Positions 8,774 through 16,212 of a stretch of DNA of 16,212 nucleotides are shown here, piece after piece. Made by a program: the position numbers and the translations under genes. The notes under the pieces are model-generated. The model was not told where the DNA came from. It did no database searches and worked only from the letters and a program-made list of their open reading frames with translations. This stretch comes from Dunaliella salina (Eukaryota > Chlorophyta > Chlorophyceae > Chlamydomonadales > Dunaliellaceae): positions 513,599 through 529,810 of the forward strand of contig MU069472.1 of NCBI GenBank assembly GCA_002284615.2, in the 5' to 3' direction. Numbering within the stretch: position 1 is the stretch's first letter; each line of letters begins with the position of its first letter.

Positions 8774-8837
8774 AGATCGTTCCAAGAACATAACAGTTTG
8801 GTAGCAGATCGTTCCAAGGACATAACTGTTTGGTAGC
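8774..8837 (+). repeat. 32-bp tandem duplication overlapping a foldback end
   Basis: AGATCGTTCCAAGAACATAA continues to CAGTTTGGTAGC (8774-8805) and repeats with two changes at 8806-8837. The second copy contains the left terminus of the foldback element, so the duplication includes an extra terminal sequence. Confidence 0.9.
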
Positions 8838-8963
8838 GGAGCCGCCCTAGGGCCTCCTGGGTTGGCGGAGCTGATGGTGCAGCCCACGGCACCATCTCAC
8901 AGCGCCATGACTGCACCATTAGCTCCACGCCCAAGAGGGCAGCTCCGCTACCAAACTGTTATG
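8821..8963. mobile_element. 143-bp foldback / MITE-like element
   Basis: The left end CATAACTGTTTGGTAGCGG is mirrored by the reverse complement of the right end (CATAACAGTTTGGTAGCGG, reading from 8963), with one mismatch. The pairing continues inward through GGAGC-GCCCT, then GGAGCT-ATGGTGCAG, so nearly the whole element folds back. The central loop lies around GCACCATCTCACAGCG. No coding capacity. No convincing target-site duplication was seen. Confidence 0.75.
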
Positions 8964-8965
8964 CT

Positions 8966-9139
8966 GTTGAGGTTACATGGCTGCAAGGCTGTCGCAGACA
9001 GAGGAGTACTGGAAGGGAAGGGGGGGGGGGGGAGTTGATATTAATAAAAAACCTCTTTATTAATGGCCTTGAAGGCCAGAACTCAAGATCACAGGCAAGG
9101 TCCACACTTTCTCAAACAGGTACTGCTCCAACTAATTTA
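8966..9139 (+). repeat. Dispersed repeat, segment 2, right copy (inverted arm)
   Basis: Inverted partner of 7628-7780; it begins two bases after the foldback element. It contains a run of 13 G (9020-9032) and the inverted repeat ATTAATAAA / TTTATTAAT (9040-9048 and 9056-9064), neither of which is in the partner. Confidence 0.75.
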
Positions 9140-9395
9140 ACATCTGCATGAGCATGTTCGAAATCAATGCTTAAAAAGTGTATGGTCGGCGCCCACAAAG
9201 AGTAGTCGTGGCCACTTATTCCCCTTACCAACTTCCCAAATACATGTTCCTTGACATCCCACAGGATGTTCCTCGCAGCGTGGCTTGTTTTGGACTCCAT
9301 GTCCTCACCCTTTGTTATGAGACAGCAACTTGGAATCCTGACTCGTCCCCTAATTGTTACTCAGGCTGAAAAATATGCCATCTTTTTTTTGCACG

Positions 9396-9526
9396 CACCC
9401 TCAGGTAGTTTCACTTCGCATGCATGTCTACCCATCTGGGGCTCAGGATGTATCCACCTATGTGCAACAGGACAATACAAACTTCAGACAAGCAGGCTAG
9501 CGGTCGCACACATCGACTGAAGGCCT
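9396..9526 (+). repeat. Dispersed repeat, segment 1, right copy
   Basis: Direct partner of 7374-7539, shorter by internal deletions. Here segments 1 and 2 lie in a different relative orientation and order from the left copy. Confidence 0.7.
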
Positions 9527-10117
9527 GTAAATTCTTTAACCCTGTATGGTTGGCAGATGTCTGCCCAGCTTGCTGCTTGCTGCCATTTCAACAAACACAA
9601 ATTTAGAACTCGGAGATACAGCACAAGGAGGAAGAGGGACCTCTCGACCCTTCATTCATGACAGGGACATCCATTTTGAACCAAAATTTGTCCAGTCACC
9701 ATCCTATGCACCATTCGGAAACTGCTGCAGCTCAACACTCTCATACTATTACCTGACACAAATCCTGGAGCTCAAGAAATCCAAGCAGGAATAACAAAGT
9801 AACTTTATACATGTCATCATCATTGGTGTGGCTGTCACTGTTTACAAGGATTGCACCTCTTATGAATCCGGGCCTTACAAAACAAAAAGCTTGATCACTT
9901 GCATCCAGCAGCTAAGGCTGACATGCCATCCTAAAACTGACTAGCCTTATATACACCAGGCATGCCTTTCACTTTCAGGGGCCTCCTCGGAGGGGTACTA
10001 CTGGGTGCGGGGCGGTGGAGAGCAGGAGAAGGAGAGTCCGGGCGTTTAAGAGCATGGCAGGCAACCCTCTGGATCCCCATTAGCTCTGTTTCCGGCTTCC
10101 CCCAAGGCAAGCCTTTT
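9527..10117. other. Anonymous region, no gene recognised
   Basis: Only short frames with no recognised domains. No microsatellite or LINE sequence was found. Confidence 0.5.
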
Positions 10118-10224
10118 TCTAGTGTAGGTTTTGAGGATCTTTCGGTGAGGCCCCTGCCAGCTTGCTAGTAAGGGGACCTTCCCTTGATACACAGCCTCCG
10201 ACCTGCATAGACTTTTCTTTAGCC
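10118..10224 (+). repeat. ~105-bp dispersed repeat, copy 1
   Basis: This shares with 14146-14257, in order, TCTAGT-TAGGTT, TC-GGTGAGGCC, CTGC-AGCTTG, GGACCTTCC and CC-GCCT...TAGACTTTT. It ends in a T-rich tract in both copies. A SINE-like origin is possible, but no tRNA-type A/B boxes were identified. Confidence 0.7.
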
Positions 10225-10271
10225 CTTTGTTATGTGACTATTTGGTATGATGCAGGGAACATTGTTTTTTT

Positions 10272-10360
10272 TGACACATTGGCTCAGAAGAGCCGCGGGT
10301 CCCCTTCACCACAAGATCTGAAACTTTCAAGGCTAATGGGGATCTGGAGGGTACCTAAAG
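10272..10360 (-). mobile_element. LINE 3' fragment, copy E
   Basis: The minus strand shows the family ending YPPDPH-stop (stop at 10333-10335), then the UTR with hairpin GGCTCAGAAGAGCC (10281-10294) and CCAATGTGTC followed by an A-run. About 90 bp remain. Confidence 0.7.
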
Positions 10361-10777
10361 AGACATATGAAAATCGTACCACAAGTGCACGAGGTGCAAA
10401 CAGTCCAAAATTTCACACCTGCTGAGGCGCATGCGAGCTTACATGGGTCTTTGGTAAGAGCTACAGGGTCCATTGATTTTGAGAAACTCCAGGTATGTGA
10501 GCTCAGTGATAAAACTTGAGCCAATCGAGCCACTGTGCCTGAGGTGTAAGATTCCCTTGCTCTTGGCTTCTTGTAGCAACTTGTAAAAATGCTCTGTGCC
10601 TAATAAGTTAGTACACCACATGTGCACAGATGGTAGAAACAACTGTGAGACAACAAGCCCCTAAAATTTAGAAATGCACTACCTCTAAGGGCTGCCATAA
10701 AGGACCTCTGCTATTCTTCTCCCAGAAGTTCGCGCCACTATTTCTGCCGCCTCTCCACTATTAAGGATCAGACCCTT
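10361..10777. other. 3' flank of the aminopeptidase gene
   Basis: On the minus strand this lies downstream of the stop codon and should hold the 3' UTR; no polyadenylation signal can be assigned with confidence. A minus frame (10642-10439) reading FYKLLQEAKSKGILHLRHSG and onward is protein-like but unassigned. Confidence 0.45.
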
Positions 10778-10819
10778 TCACAGCCCCAGATCTGCTGCTA
10801 CCATCTTCTTGGCAATGGG
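10778..10819 (-). CDS. LTA4H: LTA4H-like gene, last exon
   Basis: This 42-bp exon follows the acceptor ...CTTTCTTGTGTGCAG and encodes PIAKKMVAADLGL plus TGA (10780-10778). The phase is 0, continuing SYH from the previous exon to give the family-typical SYHPIA...KMVA..L tail. Confidence 0.9.
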   Translation of the reverse strand, partial: PIAKKMVAADLGL

Positions 10820-10887
10820 CTGCACACAAGAAAGGAAGTGAAGGTGTCCTGGCTTTCTGGCAGTCAAGCATGAAGGGAGAGCAGCAT

Positions 10888-10968
<81 letters not shown>

Positions 10969-12946
10969 CACAAGCGCAAGATGATGCATGCATGCGCCCA
11001 CCTCATCCACAAAGTGTTGCAAATAGGCAATAACGTGCATAGAAACAGATACTCACATGATAAGAGTCCTCATTCTGTTTGAAGGCCTGGATGGCCAGAT
11101 CCTTGCCCATTTTGCTCTTGAACAATGCGCGGAACAGTGGCCTGCACAGTGTTGGAGTTCCTTGGTGAGCTTTGTCTTCACACCACTGCTTTGCATTGCC
11201 TGATCAATTTCCCTCATTGCTCTTCTTGTCAGATAAGTGCGTGGGTATGCACCATGTGAAGATGCTTGCTGATCTTTCTTCCCTTCCGCGGAATTTGGCA
11301 GAGGTATGTGCTTTACACAAGTGAAAAAGATGCCTCCTCAAGGGCTTTGTGTCAAGATGCCAGGGGATTCTAGGGCTTATAAAAGCATAACACTTTCACC
11401 CTTGGCAGGAAAATCTGGACTCATCTCTTCTGTTCACAGTGATGAAGACATGCAGAAAATTTGGTCCGACTCAACAAAAGTGCGTAATATGCAAGCCTCT
11501 AACAACAGTAAAGCAATCAGAGATCACCCACCACATTTGCCATCCGAGCTTACAGGGGGGCGAGTGCAAACTGCACCCTACAGCTTTGGCCATGGTCAAC
11601 CAGCACGAGATAGTAGCGCGTGGGCTCGTCGCACTGACTCTTTAAGTTGCGCCCCTTCTAAAATCGTCAAGCTTTTCAGCCACCTACCATCGCCTGCCTT
11701 CAAGCTTTTTATTCTGTCATGCAAGACGACTTTTTTGGCTGTGCAGGATACTTATGATAACCATTTGAAGGGGCTGAGGTGAATGCGCTGCATGCAAAAC
11801 TGTTGGCCTGAAATGGGTGTTCAACGCGTTCTCAATTGTGCAATCAAAACAATGGATGGACAGCTTCATGTGGCTTACTACTCACAAGATAAGCCCGCTT
11901 TTGAGTCAAGTCACACGATGAGGGCTGCAACGGGAGGCTTAAAAAAACTTTCTGTTGGAAGGCACGTGTAAATTTTGGGCTGGACCTCCCCGACCCACCC
12001 ACCACCCCCAAAACCACCCTTCCAGTGCCCCAATCCAGCCAACAAGGGTACCAACCTGTTCCTCTTTAAATTCTGCATCCATCTGCATACTCAGCACACT
12101 GAAACATTGAATTGGAGGAAAGTAATGGGGCAAAAATTGAGGAGCGGGCGCCCATGCAAGCCTACCCTTCCAGGCACCTACAACTGGCTTGCAAGTCTAC
12201 GAAGTGCCCTTCTAGCTTCACCATGCAAGAACAAATTAAACATTGTCACTATCCTGCAAGTTTGAATTGGGTTGCTGCATGCTTGCCTTCACGCCCCTGC
12301 AGCCCACACCCATGCTCATGTGGCATTGACTCTTTTTCATGCAAGTAGGCCCCCCCTTTACCCAACTTGCCCAAAGAGGGTGCCAATTGAGCTCAGGAAT
12401 CCAGCGATGTATTTGAATTTCTGTAGAAATGGGCCAATTGACAGTTCTTGAGCTCAGGAATCCAACGATACATTTGAGTTTCAGTAGAAATGGGCCAGAA
12501 AAATTTTGGAAGGGGGGTCCAAAAAGTCGGAAACCCCTAAACCACCCACCCACCCCCGCCTCCTCCAATTGGACTCATATATATACCAATCGATAGCCCT
12601 TGATGTGAGGATTCCAAATATATAGTTTTTAGGAGATTGACATGTGCCGTCCAAGAGTTATGCTTTCCGGAGCCTCCTGGCTGCAATGACAAAAATGTCC
12701 CAACTGTCAAGAAGGGCACATATTGAATGGACCACAGTATGGAGGGAAACGCCTTACATGGCAATGGTCTGGTTACAGGCACTTACTTCTGTGGGGCTGC
12801 TTGATTTCAAGCTTGCGTTGCAACCAAGGCCTCAAACAAAGGCTCACCTCAGATACTTCATGCGGCCCTGTGCCTTAAGCATGTCCAACACGTGGGGCAA
12901 CACTGTCTCGTCCTCCGCAGCAAGGGCCAGCTTGAAAAATGCAGAC
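10778..12946 (-). CDS. LTA4H: Leukotriene A4 hydrolase-like M1 aminopeptidase, C-terminal part (3 exons)
   Basis: Join of 12946-12848, 11141-11057 and 10819-10778 on the minus strand, with GT...AG introns of 1,706 and 237 bp. The joined protein ends KLALAAEDETVLPHVLDML-KAQGRMKYL | R-PLFRALFKSKMGKDLAIQAF-KQNEDSYH | PIAKKMVAADLGL-stop. This is the helical C-terminal domain of LTA4H and relatives. It aligns without gaps to my recollection of the human protein over the QGRMKF region, whose Arg and Lys (563 and 565 in human) bind the substrate carboxylate; both are kept here. The family is a cytosolic zinc aminopeptidase that in animals also hydrolyses leukotriene A4; in algae peptidase activity is the safer expectation. 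The HExxH zinc site lies in upstream exons not identified here. Reading frames and splice phases are intact, so the gene looks functional. About 74 of roughly 600 residues are in view. Confidence 0.9.
10820..11056 (-). other. LTA4H-like gene, last intron
   Basis: This 237-bp intron has donor GTGAGT (11056-11051) and acceptor GTGCAG (10825-10820). On the coding strand it contains a (TG)37 tract, the complement of the CA microsatellite. Confidence 0.85.
10891..10964. repeat. (CA)37 microsatellite
   Basis: A pure dinucleotide run of 74 bp inside the last intron of the aminopeptidase gene. Frames translating it as poly-HT or poly-CV are artefacts. Confidence 0.98.
11057..11141 (-). CDS. LTA4H: LTA4H-like gene, penultimate exon
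   Basis: An 85-bp exon: one base G completes the AG|G Arg codon, then 28 codons PLFRALFKSKMGKDLAIQAF-KQNEDSYH. Acceptor ...CAACACTGTGCAG, donor CAT|GTGAGT. The R-P-L-F/Y-R-A-L motif after QGRMKY is diagnostic of the family. Confidence 0.9.
11142..12847 (-). other. LTA4H-like gene, 1.7-kb intron
   Basis: Donor GTGAGCC (12847-12841), acceptor TGTGCAG. The contents are non-coding: a C-rich tract near 11986-12010, a 50-bp direct repeat pair at 12387-12497, and a second (CCCA)-rich tract near 12540-12562. The plus-strand open frame 11306-11782 has no recognised domain and lies antisense within the intron. Confidence 0.75.
12387..12497 (+). repeat. 50-bp direct repeat pair
   Basis: Units at 12387-12436 and 12448-12497 start TTGAGCTCAGGAATCCA and end GTAGAAATGGGCCA, with a few differences, 11 bp apart. 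TTGAGCTCAGGAA also occurs near 1613-1625. Confidence 0.9.
12848..12946 (-). CDS. LTA4H: LTA4H-like gene, third-last exon
   Basis: 99 bp: G, then 32 codons SAFFKLALAAEDETVLPHVL-DMLKAQGRMKYL, then AG before donor GTGAGCC. The 5' border is taken at GGGGCAG|G (12947); an alternative TTTTCAAG|CTG border at 12931/12930 is possible. The frame is open only back to 12958. The plus-strand frame over this segment (12644-13261) is a shadow. Confidence 0.85.
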
Positions 12947-12957
12947 CTGCCCCGCAG

Positions 12958-13140
12958 TCACAGAGAGCAATCACTGAGAGCAATCACTGAGAGCAATGAA
13001 ACTGAGAAATATGCCATCCTCTCCACAATCACTGAGAGCAATCACCGAGGGCAACCACCAAGAGCAATCACTGACAGCAATAAAGCCAAGAAGTATGCCA
13101 TCCTGCCTGCAACCACTGAGGGCAATAACCGAGTTAACCA
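12958..13140 (+). repeat. 13-bp minisatellite with ~84-bp higher-order unit
   Basis: Units of AGAGCAATCACTG recur exactly or nearly so at 12965 onward and again around 13033-13076. ATGCCATCCT recurs at 13011 and 13095, giving an 84-bp higher-order period. On the minus strand each unit reads TTGCTCTCAG, a 3'-splice-site-like sequence, directly upstream of the aminopeptidase exon. Confidence 0.85.
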
Positions 13141-13485
13141 CCGAGGGCATTGCCTGTTGCTTGGTTTTGTCGATTTCACACATGTCATGGATGAATGCAA
13201 GGCTTGCCTACGATGCTTGCTTGGTCTTTCCCAGGTGGAAGTCAATCTGGTGCACAGCTGACTTCATAGTGCATGCTATATTTGTACAATGCACTCAGCA
13301 AAAATGTGGTTGATGTATGACACAAATACACACACAGTCCAAGACACTTTCAATGAGTCCAGGGCCTGTGCACAACTGCGCAGTCCAAAACTGCACGCAC
13401 GCATTGCCTATGGCATTGCCTGCTTTGTGGAAGCACCAACAATTGCAGAACCGGCTGCCTCACCAGAGTACTGTGAACACAAAAT
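13141..13485. other. Anonymous region, probably intronic
   Basis: No exon was recognised on either strand. If the aminopeptidase gene continues upstream, this lies within its next intron on the minus strand. Confidence 0.4.
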
Positions 13486-13568
13486 TGGCCATCCCACTAG
13501 AAAGGCAGTATACTGGTAATACATTGATGGCCATTGCACTGATAGGGCATATGTGCTACTTTTGCCAG

Positions 13569-13885
13569 TAGCCATTACGTTAAGGAGGCAACACTGGCTA
13601 TGCCGTTGGAAACACAACAGTGGCCATTAATTTGGGGCGCATCAATGGCCATTTCGCTGGGAAGGCGACAATGGCCATTATATTATTCAAGCGACAGTGG
13701 CCATGGCATTGGGAATGCAATAGTGGCCATTTTGCTGGGAATGCAACAATGGCCATTACAGTAAGGAGGCATCAGTGGCCAGATGTTGGGGAGGCAGCAG
13801 TGGCCAATAAGCTGGGGACGCAACAGTGGCCATTTTCGGGGAGGCAACGGTGGCCAGAATATGTTCGATAGGCAACTGTGGCCCT
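13569..13885 (+). repeat. 26-bp degenerate minisatellite, ~13 units
   Basis: TGGCCAT or a one-base variant recurs at 13569, 13595, 13621, 13646, 13672, 13698, 13724, 13750, 13776, 13801, 13827, 13851 and 13878, with spacing of 24-27 bp and mostly 26. The typical unit is GGGAATGCAACAATGGCCAT plus about six variable bases. Weaker copies extend left to about 13486. Twenty-six is not a multiple of three, so the open frames through it are not evidence of coding. Confidence 0.92.
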
Positions 13886-14145
13886 TACACTCACGGGACA
13901 ATACTGCTATTGCCGTACAAAATTGTGACCTGTACGCACCCATATTTCTTTTGAATTGAATATATCCATTGCGCACCCCCCACTACGCATCCAAAATTCC
14001 CGCAAAATCCCGAAAATTCACCCAATTTGCCAATTTGCACCTCAAAACCAATTTTTGTGCATTACGCAGAGCTTGAAAAAGATAAATATTGCGTAATGGT
14101 CACATGCTGTACGGTATTTCCTAGCTCACTCCTGGGCTAGCTGTG
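13886..14145. other. Anonymous region, no gene recognised
   Basis: Contains a minus-strand GTGAGT sequence at 13894-13889, but no exon that I can defend. Confidence 0.4.
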
Positions 14146-14257
14146 TCTAGTATAGGTTAAGTGGGCCTTCTGGTGAGGCCACTGCTAGCTTGTAGTTAGT
14201 GGACCTTCCTTTAATGCACGCGGCCTCTGGCCTGCTTAGACTTTTTTTTTTTTGGCT
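14146..14257 (+). repeat. ~105-bp dispersed repeat, copy 2
   Basis: Direct-orientation partner of 10118-10224, ending in a run of 13 T followed by GGC. Confidence 0.7.
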
Positions 14258-14728
14258 ATTAAACTAGTGAGGTGACGGTGGTCACTACCCGTTGAAGATG
14301 ATTTTTTTTCAAAATTGCTGAGAAAGGGTCCTTTTCACTGGGCCAGGCTATTCACAGACAGCCTTGACTGTTCATTGATAGCCTGGGCGCCTCATTCATT
14401 CATGGACAGCCTGGCTATTCATGAACAGCTATGGCACCCCTTTTGCTCAGATGGAAGTCACTTTTGCTCTATTGGGTGCTGCTCATACGCTCCCAGAAGT
14501 GGCTTGGTGCCACTTTATGATGTGACCGTGCAAAGGCCGCTTACCTTCAAAATAGCAACATTGATCTCGAATCGGCCGCTTGACGTCAAAATAGCGTGTA
14601 CAGGACATAAAGGAAAGAGGGGGCTGCACATAAATTTGAATGCACTGCACATAAATCTGAATGTGCTTCTCTCGCAAACAGTGCAATTGCGCAGCAGAGC
14701 CCCCCCCCCTGACGCGCTCTAACTCCTA
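14258..14728. other. Region of short local repeats, no gene recognised
   Basis: It holds degenerate GACAGCCTGG/TTCAT repeats at about 14345-14430, a ~39-bp duplication beginning GGCCGCTT at about 14536 and 14575, and a 21-bp repeat (TGCACATAAAT-TGAATG) at 14625 and 14646. An open plus frame 14315-14722 crosses these and has no recognised domain. Confidence 0.55.
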
Positions 14729-15415
14729 CTAGCCATATGCACCTGGTCTCAGTGTTCTAAGCCGCATGCACTTGATCTCAGTGTTCTTGGCGTCAAGCCA
14801 AACTGAGTGCACCAAAATTCAGTGTTCTTGGTGTCAAACCAAGCCAGATGCACCTGATTTCAGTGTTCTTGGCGTCAAGCCAAGTCACGTGCACTAGATT
14901 CCAGTGTTTTTGGTGTCAAGCCAGGCTGCTAGCACCAGAATCCATGTTCTTGGCATCAAACCAAGCCACGTGCACCTGATGCCAGCGTTCTTGGTGTCAA
15001 ACCAAGATATGTGCACCTGATTTCCGTGTTCTTGGCGTTGGCCCGAGCCACATGCAACTGATGCCAGCGTTCTTGGTGTCAAAGTGCAGCTGATTTCAGT
15101 GTTCTTGAGCTCAAGCCAAGCCGCATGCATCTGATGTCAGTGTTCTCTCGGTGTCCAACCAAGCCGCATGCACCTGATGTCAGTGTTCTCTCGGTGTCCA
15201 ACCAAGCCACATGTAATTGACGTCAGTGCTCTTGGTGTCAAACCAAGCCACATGCATCAGCTTTAAGTGTTTGCGGTATCAAGCCGAGCCACATGCACTT
15301 GATTTATGTGACATTTGCGCCAAGCCAAGCCGCATACACCTGATTTCAGTGTTCTTGGCGTCAAGCCAAACCACATGTACCTGATCTCAGCGTTCTTGGT
15401 GTCAAGCAAGCCGTA
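14729..15415 (+). repeat. 41-bp minisatellite, ~16 units
   Basis: The core TCAGTGTTCTTGG recurs with a spacing of 41 bp in most units (for example 14778, 14819, 14860, 14901, 15023, 15064, 15264, 15305, 15346, 15387). Two units are 43 bp, one about 32 and the first 29. Each unit carries CACATGCACCTGAT and a hairpin CTTGGY-GTCAA-RCCAAG. The period is not a multiple of three, so minus frames with LDTKN motifs are artefacts. Confidence 0.93.
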
Positions 15416-15470
15416 CAGCTCGACCAGCCTCCGCGTGTTGTCAGCATGCATAGGTTGAGCCGACCTGCGC

Positions 15471-15495
15471 ACATTACATTACATTACACTACATT
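15471..15495 (+). repeat. (ACATT)5 microsatellite
   Basis: Five pentanucleotide units, the fourth altered to ACACT. Confidence 0.9.
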
Positions 15496-15920
15496 AGGAA
15501 ACTTAACCTTCAGCCAGATAGTCTGGCTGCTTGGTTTGTGAGAAAATCCATGAGTTTGGAGATAAAACGGAAAGTCGCATGTACAGGTATGTGTAAATTC
15601 ATGGTTGAGCAGGTTTTGCATGTTTGGGAGTGTACACCTGGGCATGCAAGGTGGTGTTGCCAACTTGCTTAAGTTTTGGAGGGTTGACCTGTGCATGCAT
15701 GGTTGCAATCATGTGCAGGGGTGGAGGGAGGCAAGCCCACAAGGTGTTGCTTTCAAATGCTGAGCAAACGTGCAGCAAGCTCAAAGCAATGGAGTAGCAT
15801 GTTGGATGAGAGTTTGATGGCTCTTAACTTAACAAGGCCTTCAAAGCCATAGGCATCGCAACATTGCCTTTACTCTTCATTTCTTATGTGGCCCTCCGTG
15901 GTTTGCGCGAGGAAAAGCTC
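15496..15920. other. Anonymous region, no gene recognised
   Basis: Short frames only; it falls between the pentanucleotide repeat and the CA microsatellite. Confidence 0.5.
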
Positions 15921-15921
15921 A

Positions 15922-15954
15922 ACACACACGCACACGCATACACGCACACGCACG

Positions 15955-16017
<63 letters not shown>
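15922..16017. repeat. (CA)n microsatellite, impure then pure
   Basis: An interrupted stretch with CGCA and GCATA variants to about 15957, then about 60 bp of pure CA to 16017. The plus frame translating it as poly-HT is an artefact. Confidence 0.97.
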
Positions 16018-16019
<2 letters not shown>

Positions 16020-16157
16020 CCACGCACCTATATTGGCCAAGTTTTTCTAGAAAAGCTACTATCTGGTCGCTGCTCCAGCCCTCAACATCCTTCTTTGATA
16101 CACCATCAGGTGCCCCTGTGCGTTTGAATATTGGGGCGTTTGCAGTTGTGTGATATA

Positions 16158-16212
16158 ATGTGATGTGATGTGATGTGATGTGATGTGATGTGTGTGTGTG
16201 TGATGTGTGTGT
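16158..16212 (+). repeat. (ATGTG)n / (TG)n simple repeat at window end
   Basis: Six or more ATGTG units pass into TGTGTG and continue to the last base, so the array is cut by the window edge. Confidence 0.95.

Noticed and set aside
10761..11082. Open frames of poly-HT, poly-CV and similar
   Set aside because: They are translations of the (CA)37 microsatellite within an intron; the same applies to the 15864-16127 frame.
11745..11777. Plus-strand mini-exon (DTYDNHLKGL between ...GCTGTGCAG and GTGAATG)
   Set aside because: No partner exons, and it sits within an intron of the minus-strand gene; probably chance.
12644..13261. 205-codon plus-strand open frame
   Set aside because: It is antisense to a convincing LTA4H exon (12946-12848), and its second half simply translates the 13-bp minisatellite.
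13465..13500. Another candidate LTA4H exon (MANFVFTVL before GTGAGG, minus strand)
   Set aside because: Phase fits, but the peptide lacks the expected N-x-E-I/V motif and lies on the edge of the 26-bp repeats.
13895..13957. Candidate upstream LTA4H exon on the minus strand (ILYGNSSIVP before GTGAGT)
   Set aside because: Donor and phase fit, and NSSI loosely resembles the NSEI of the family, but spacing is off by one residue and the rest does not match.
14536..14610. Minus-strand exon-like stretch before GTAAGC
   Set aside because: It coincides with a local ~39-bp duplication beginning GGCCGCTT, so the apparent exon is better explained as repeat.
14729..15415. Possible CRISPR array
   Set aside because: Whole 41-bp units repeat in tandem with scattered divergence and no unique spacers, and the context is eukaryotic.

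Overview
This is eukaryotic nuclear DNA: sparse coding sequence, spliced exons with GT...AG borders, LINE fragments, microsatellites and several minisatellites. The best guess for the source is a green alga, probably a prasinophyte such as Cymbomonas. That guess rests on the style of the LINE protein and on memory of similar proteins, so it is tentative. No operons, Shine-Dalgarno sites, CRISPR arrays, rRNA or recognisable tRNA were found. Most open frames here are chance frames in repeats.

The clearest host gene lies on the minus strand at 10778-12946. Three exons whose phases join exactly encode the C-terminal 74 or so residues of a leukotriene A4 hydrolase / M1 aminopeptidase. They include the QGRMKY segment, the PLFRALF segment, the SYH|PIAKKMVAADL tail and the stop codon. 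The two introns are 1,706 bp and 237 bp; the shorter holds a (CA)37 microsatellite. Upstream exons with the catalytic domain were not identified in the window. A second, unidentified minus-strand gene may occupy 1-716 as three phase-compatible exons.

The left third is mainly transposon debris. A decayed minus-strand gene with a BED-like zinc finger (about 1085-1563) sits between clusters of the palindrome ATATACTAGTATAT. Next comes a 5'-truncated LINE (about 1936-3377, minus) whose 441-codon open frame joins the end of an RNase H domain to a CCHC knuckle and a PD...ExK nuclease-like motif, an architecture like Dualen/RandI elements. Three shorter minus-strand copies (6348-6715, 6732-6932, 10272-10360) and a plus-strand solo 3' tail (4710-4812) belong to the same family. 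Four of these five tails share a GGCTC...GAGCC hairpin.

The middle (7370-9530) is a mosaic of direct and inverted dispersed repeats around a 143-bp foldback element. The right third is minisatellite-rich: a 13-bp array beside the aminopeptidase exon, a 26-bp array (13569-13885), a 41-bp array of about 16 units with a covarying hairpin (14729-15415), then (ACATT)n, (CA)n and (ATGTG)n at the right edge. The left edge is a run of 21 G.
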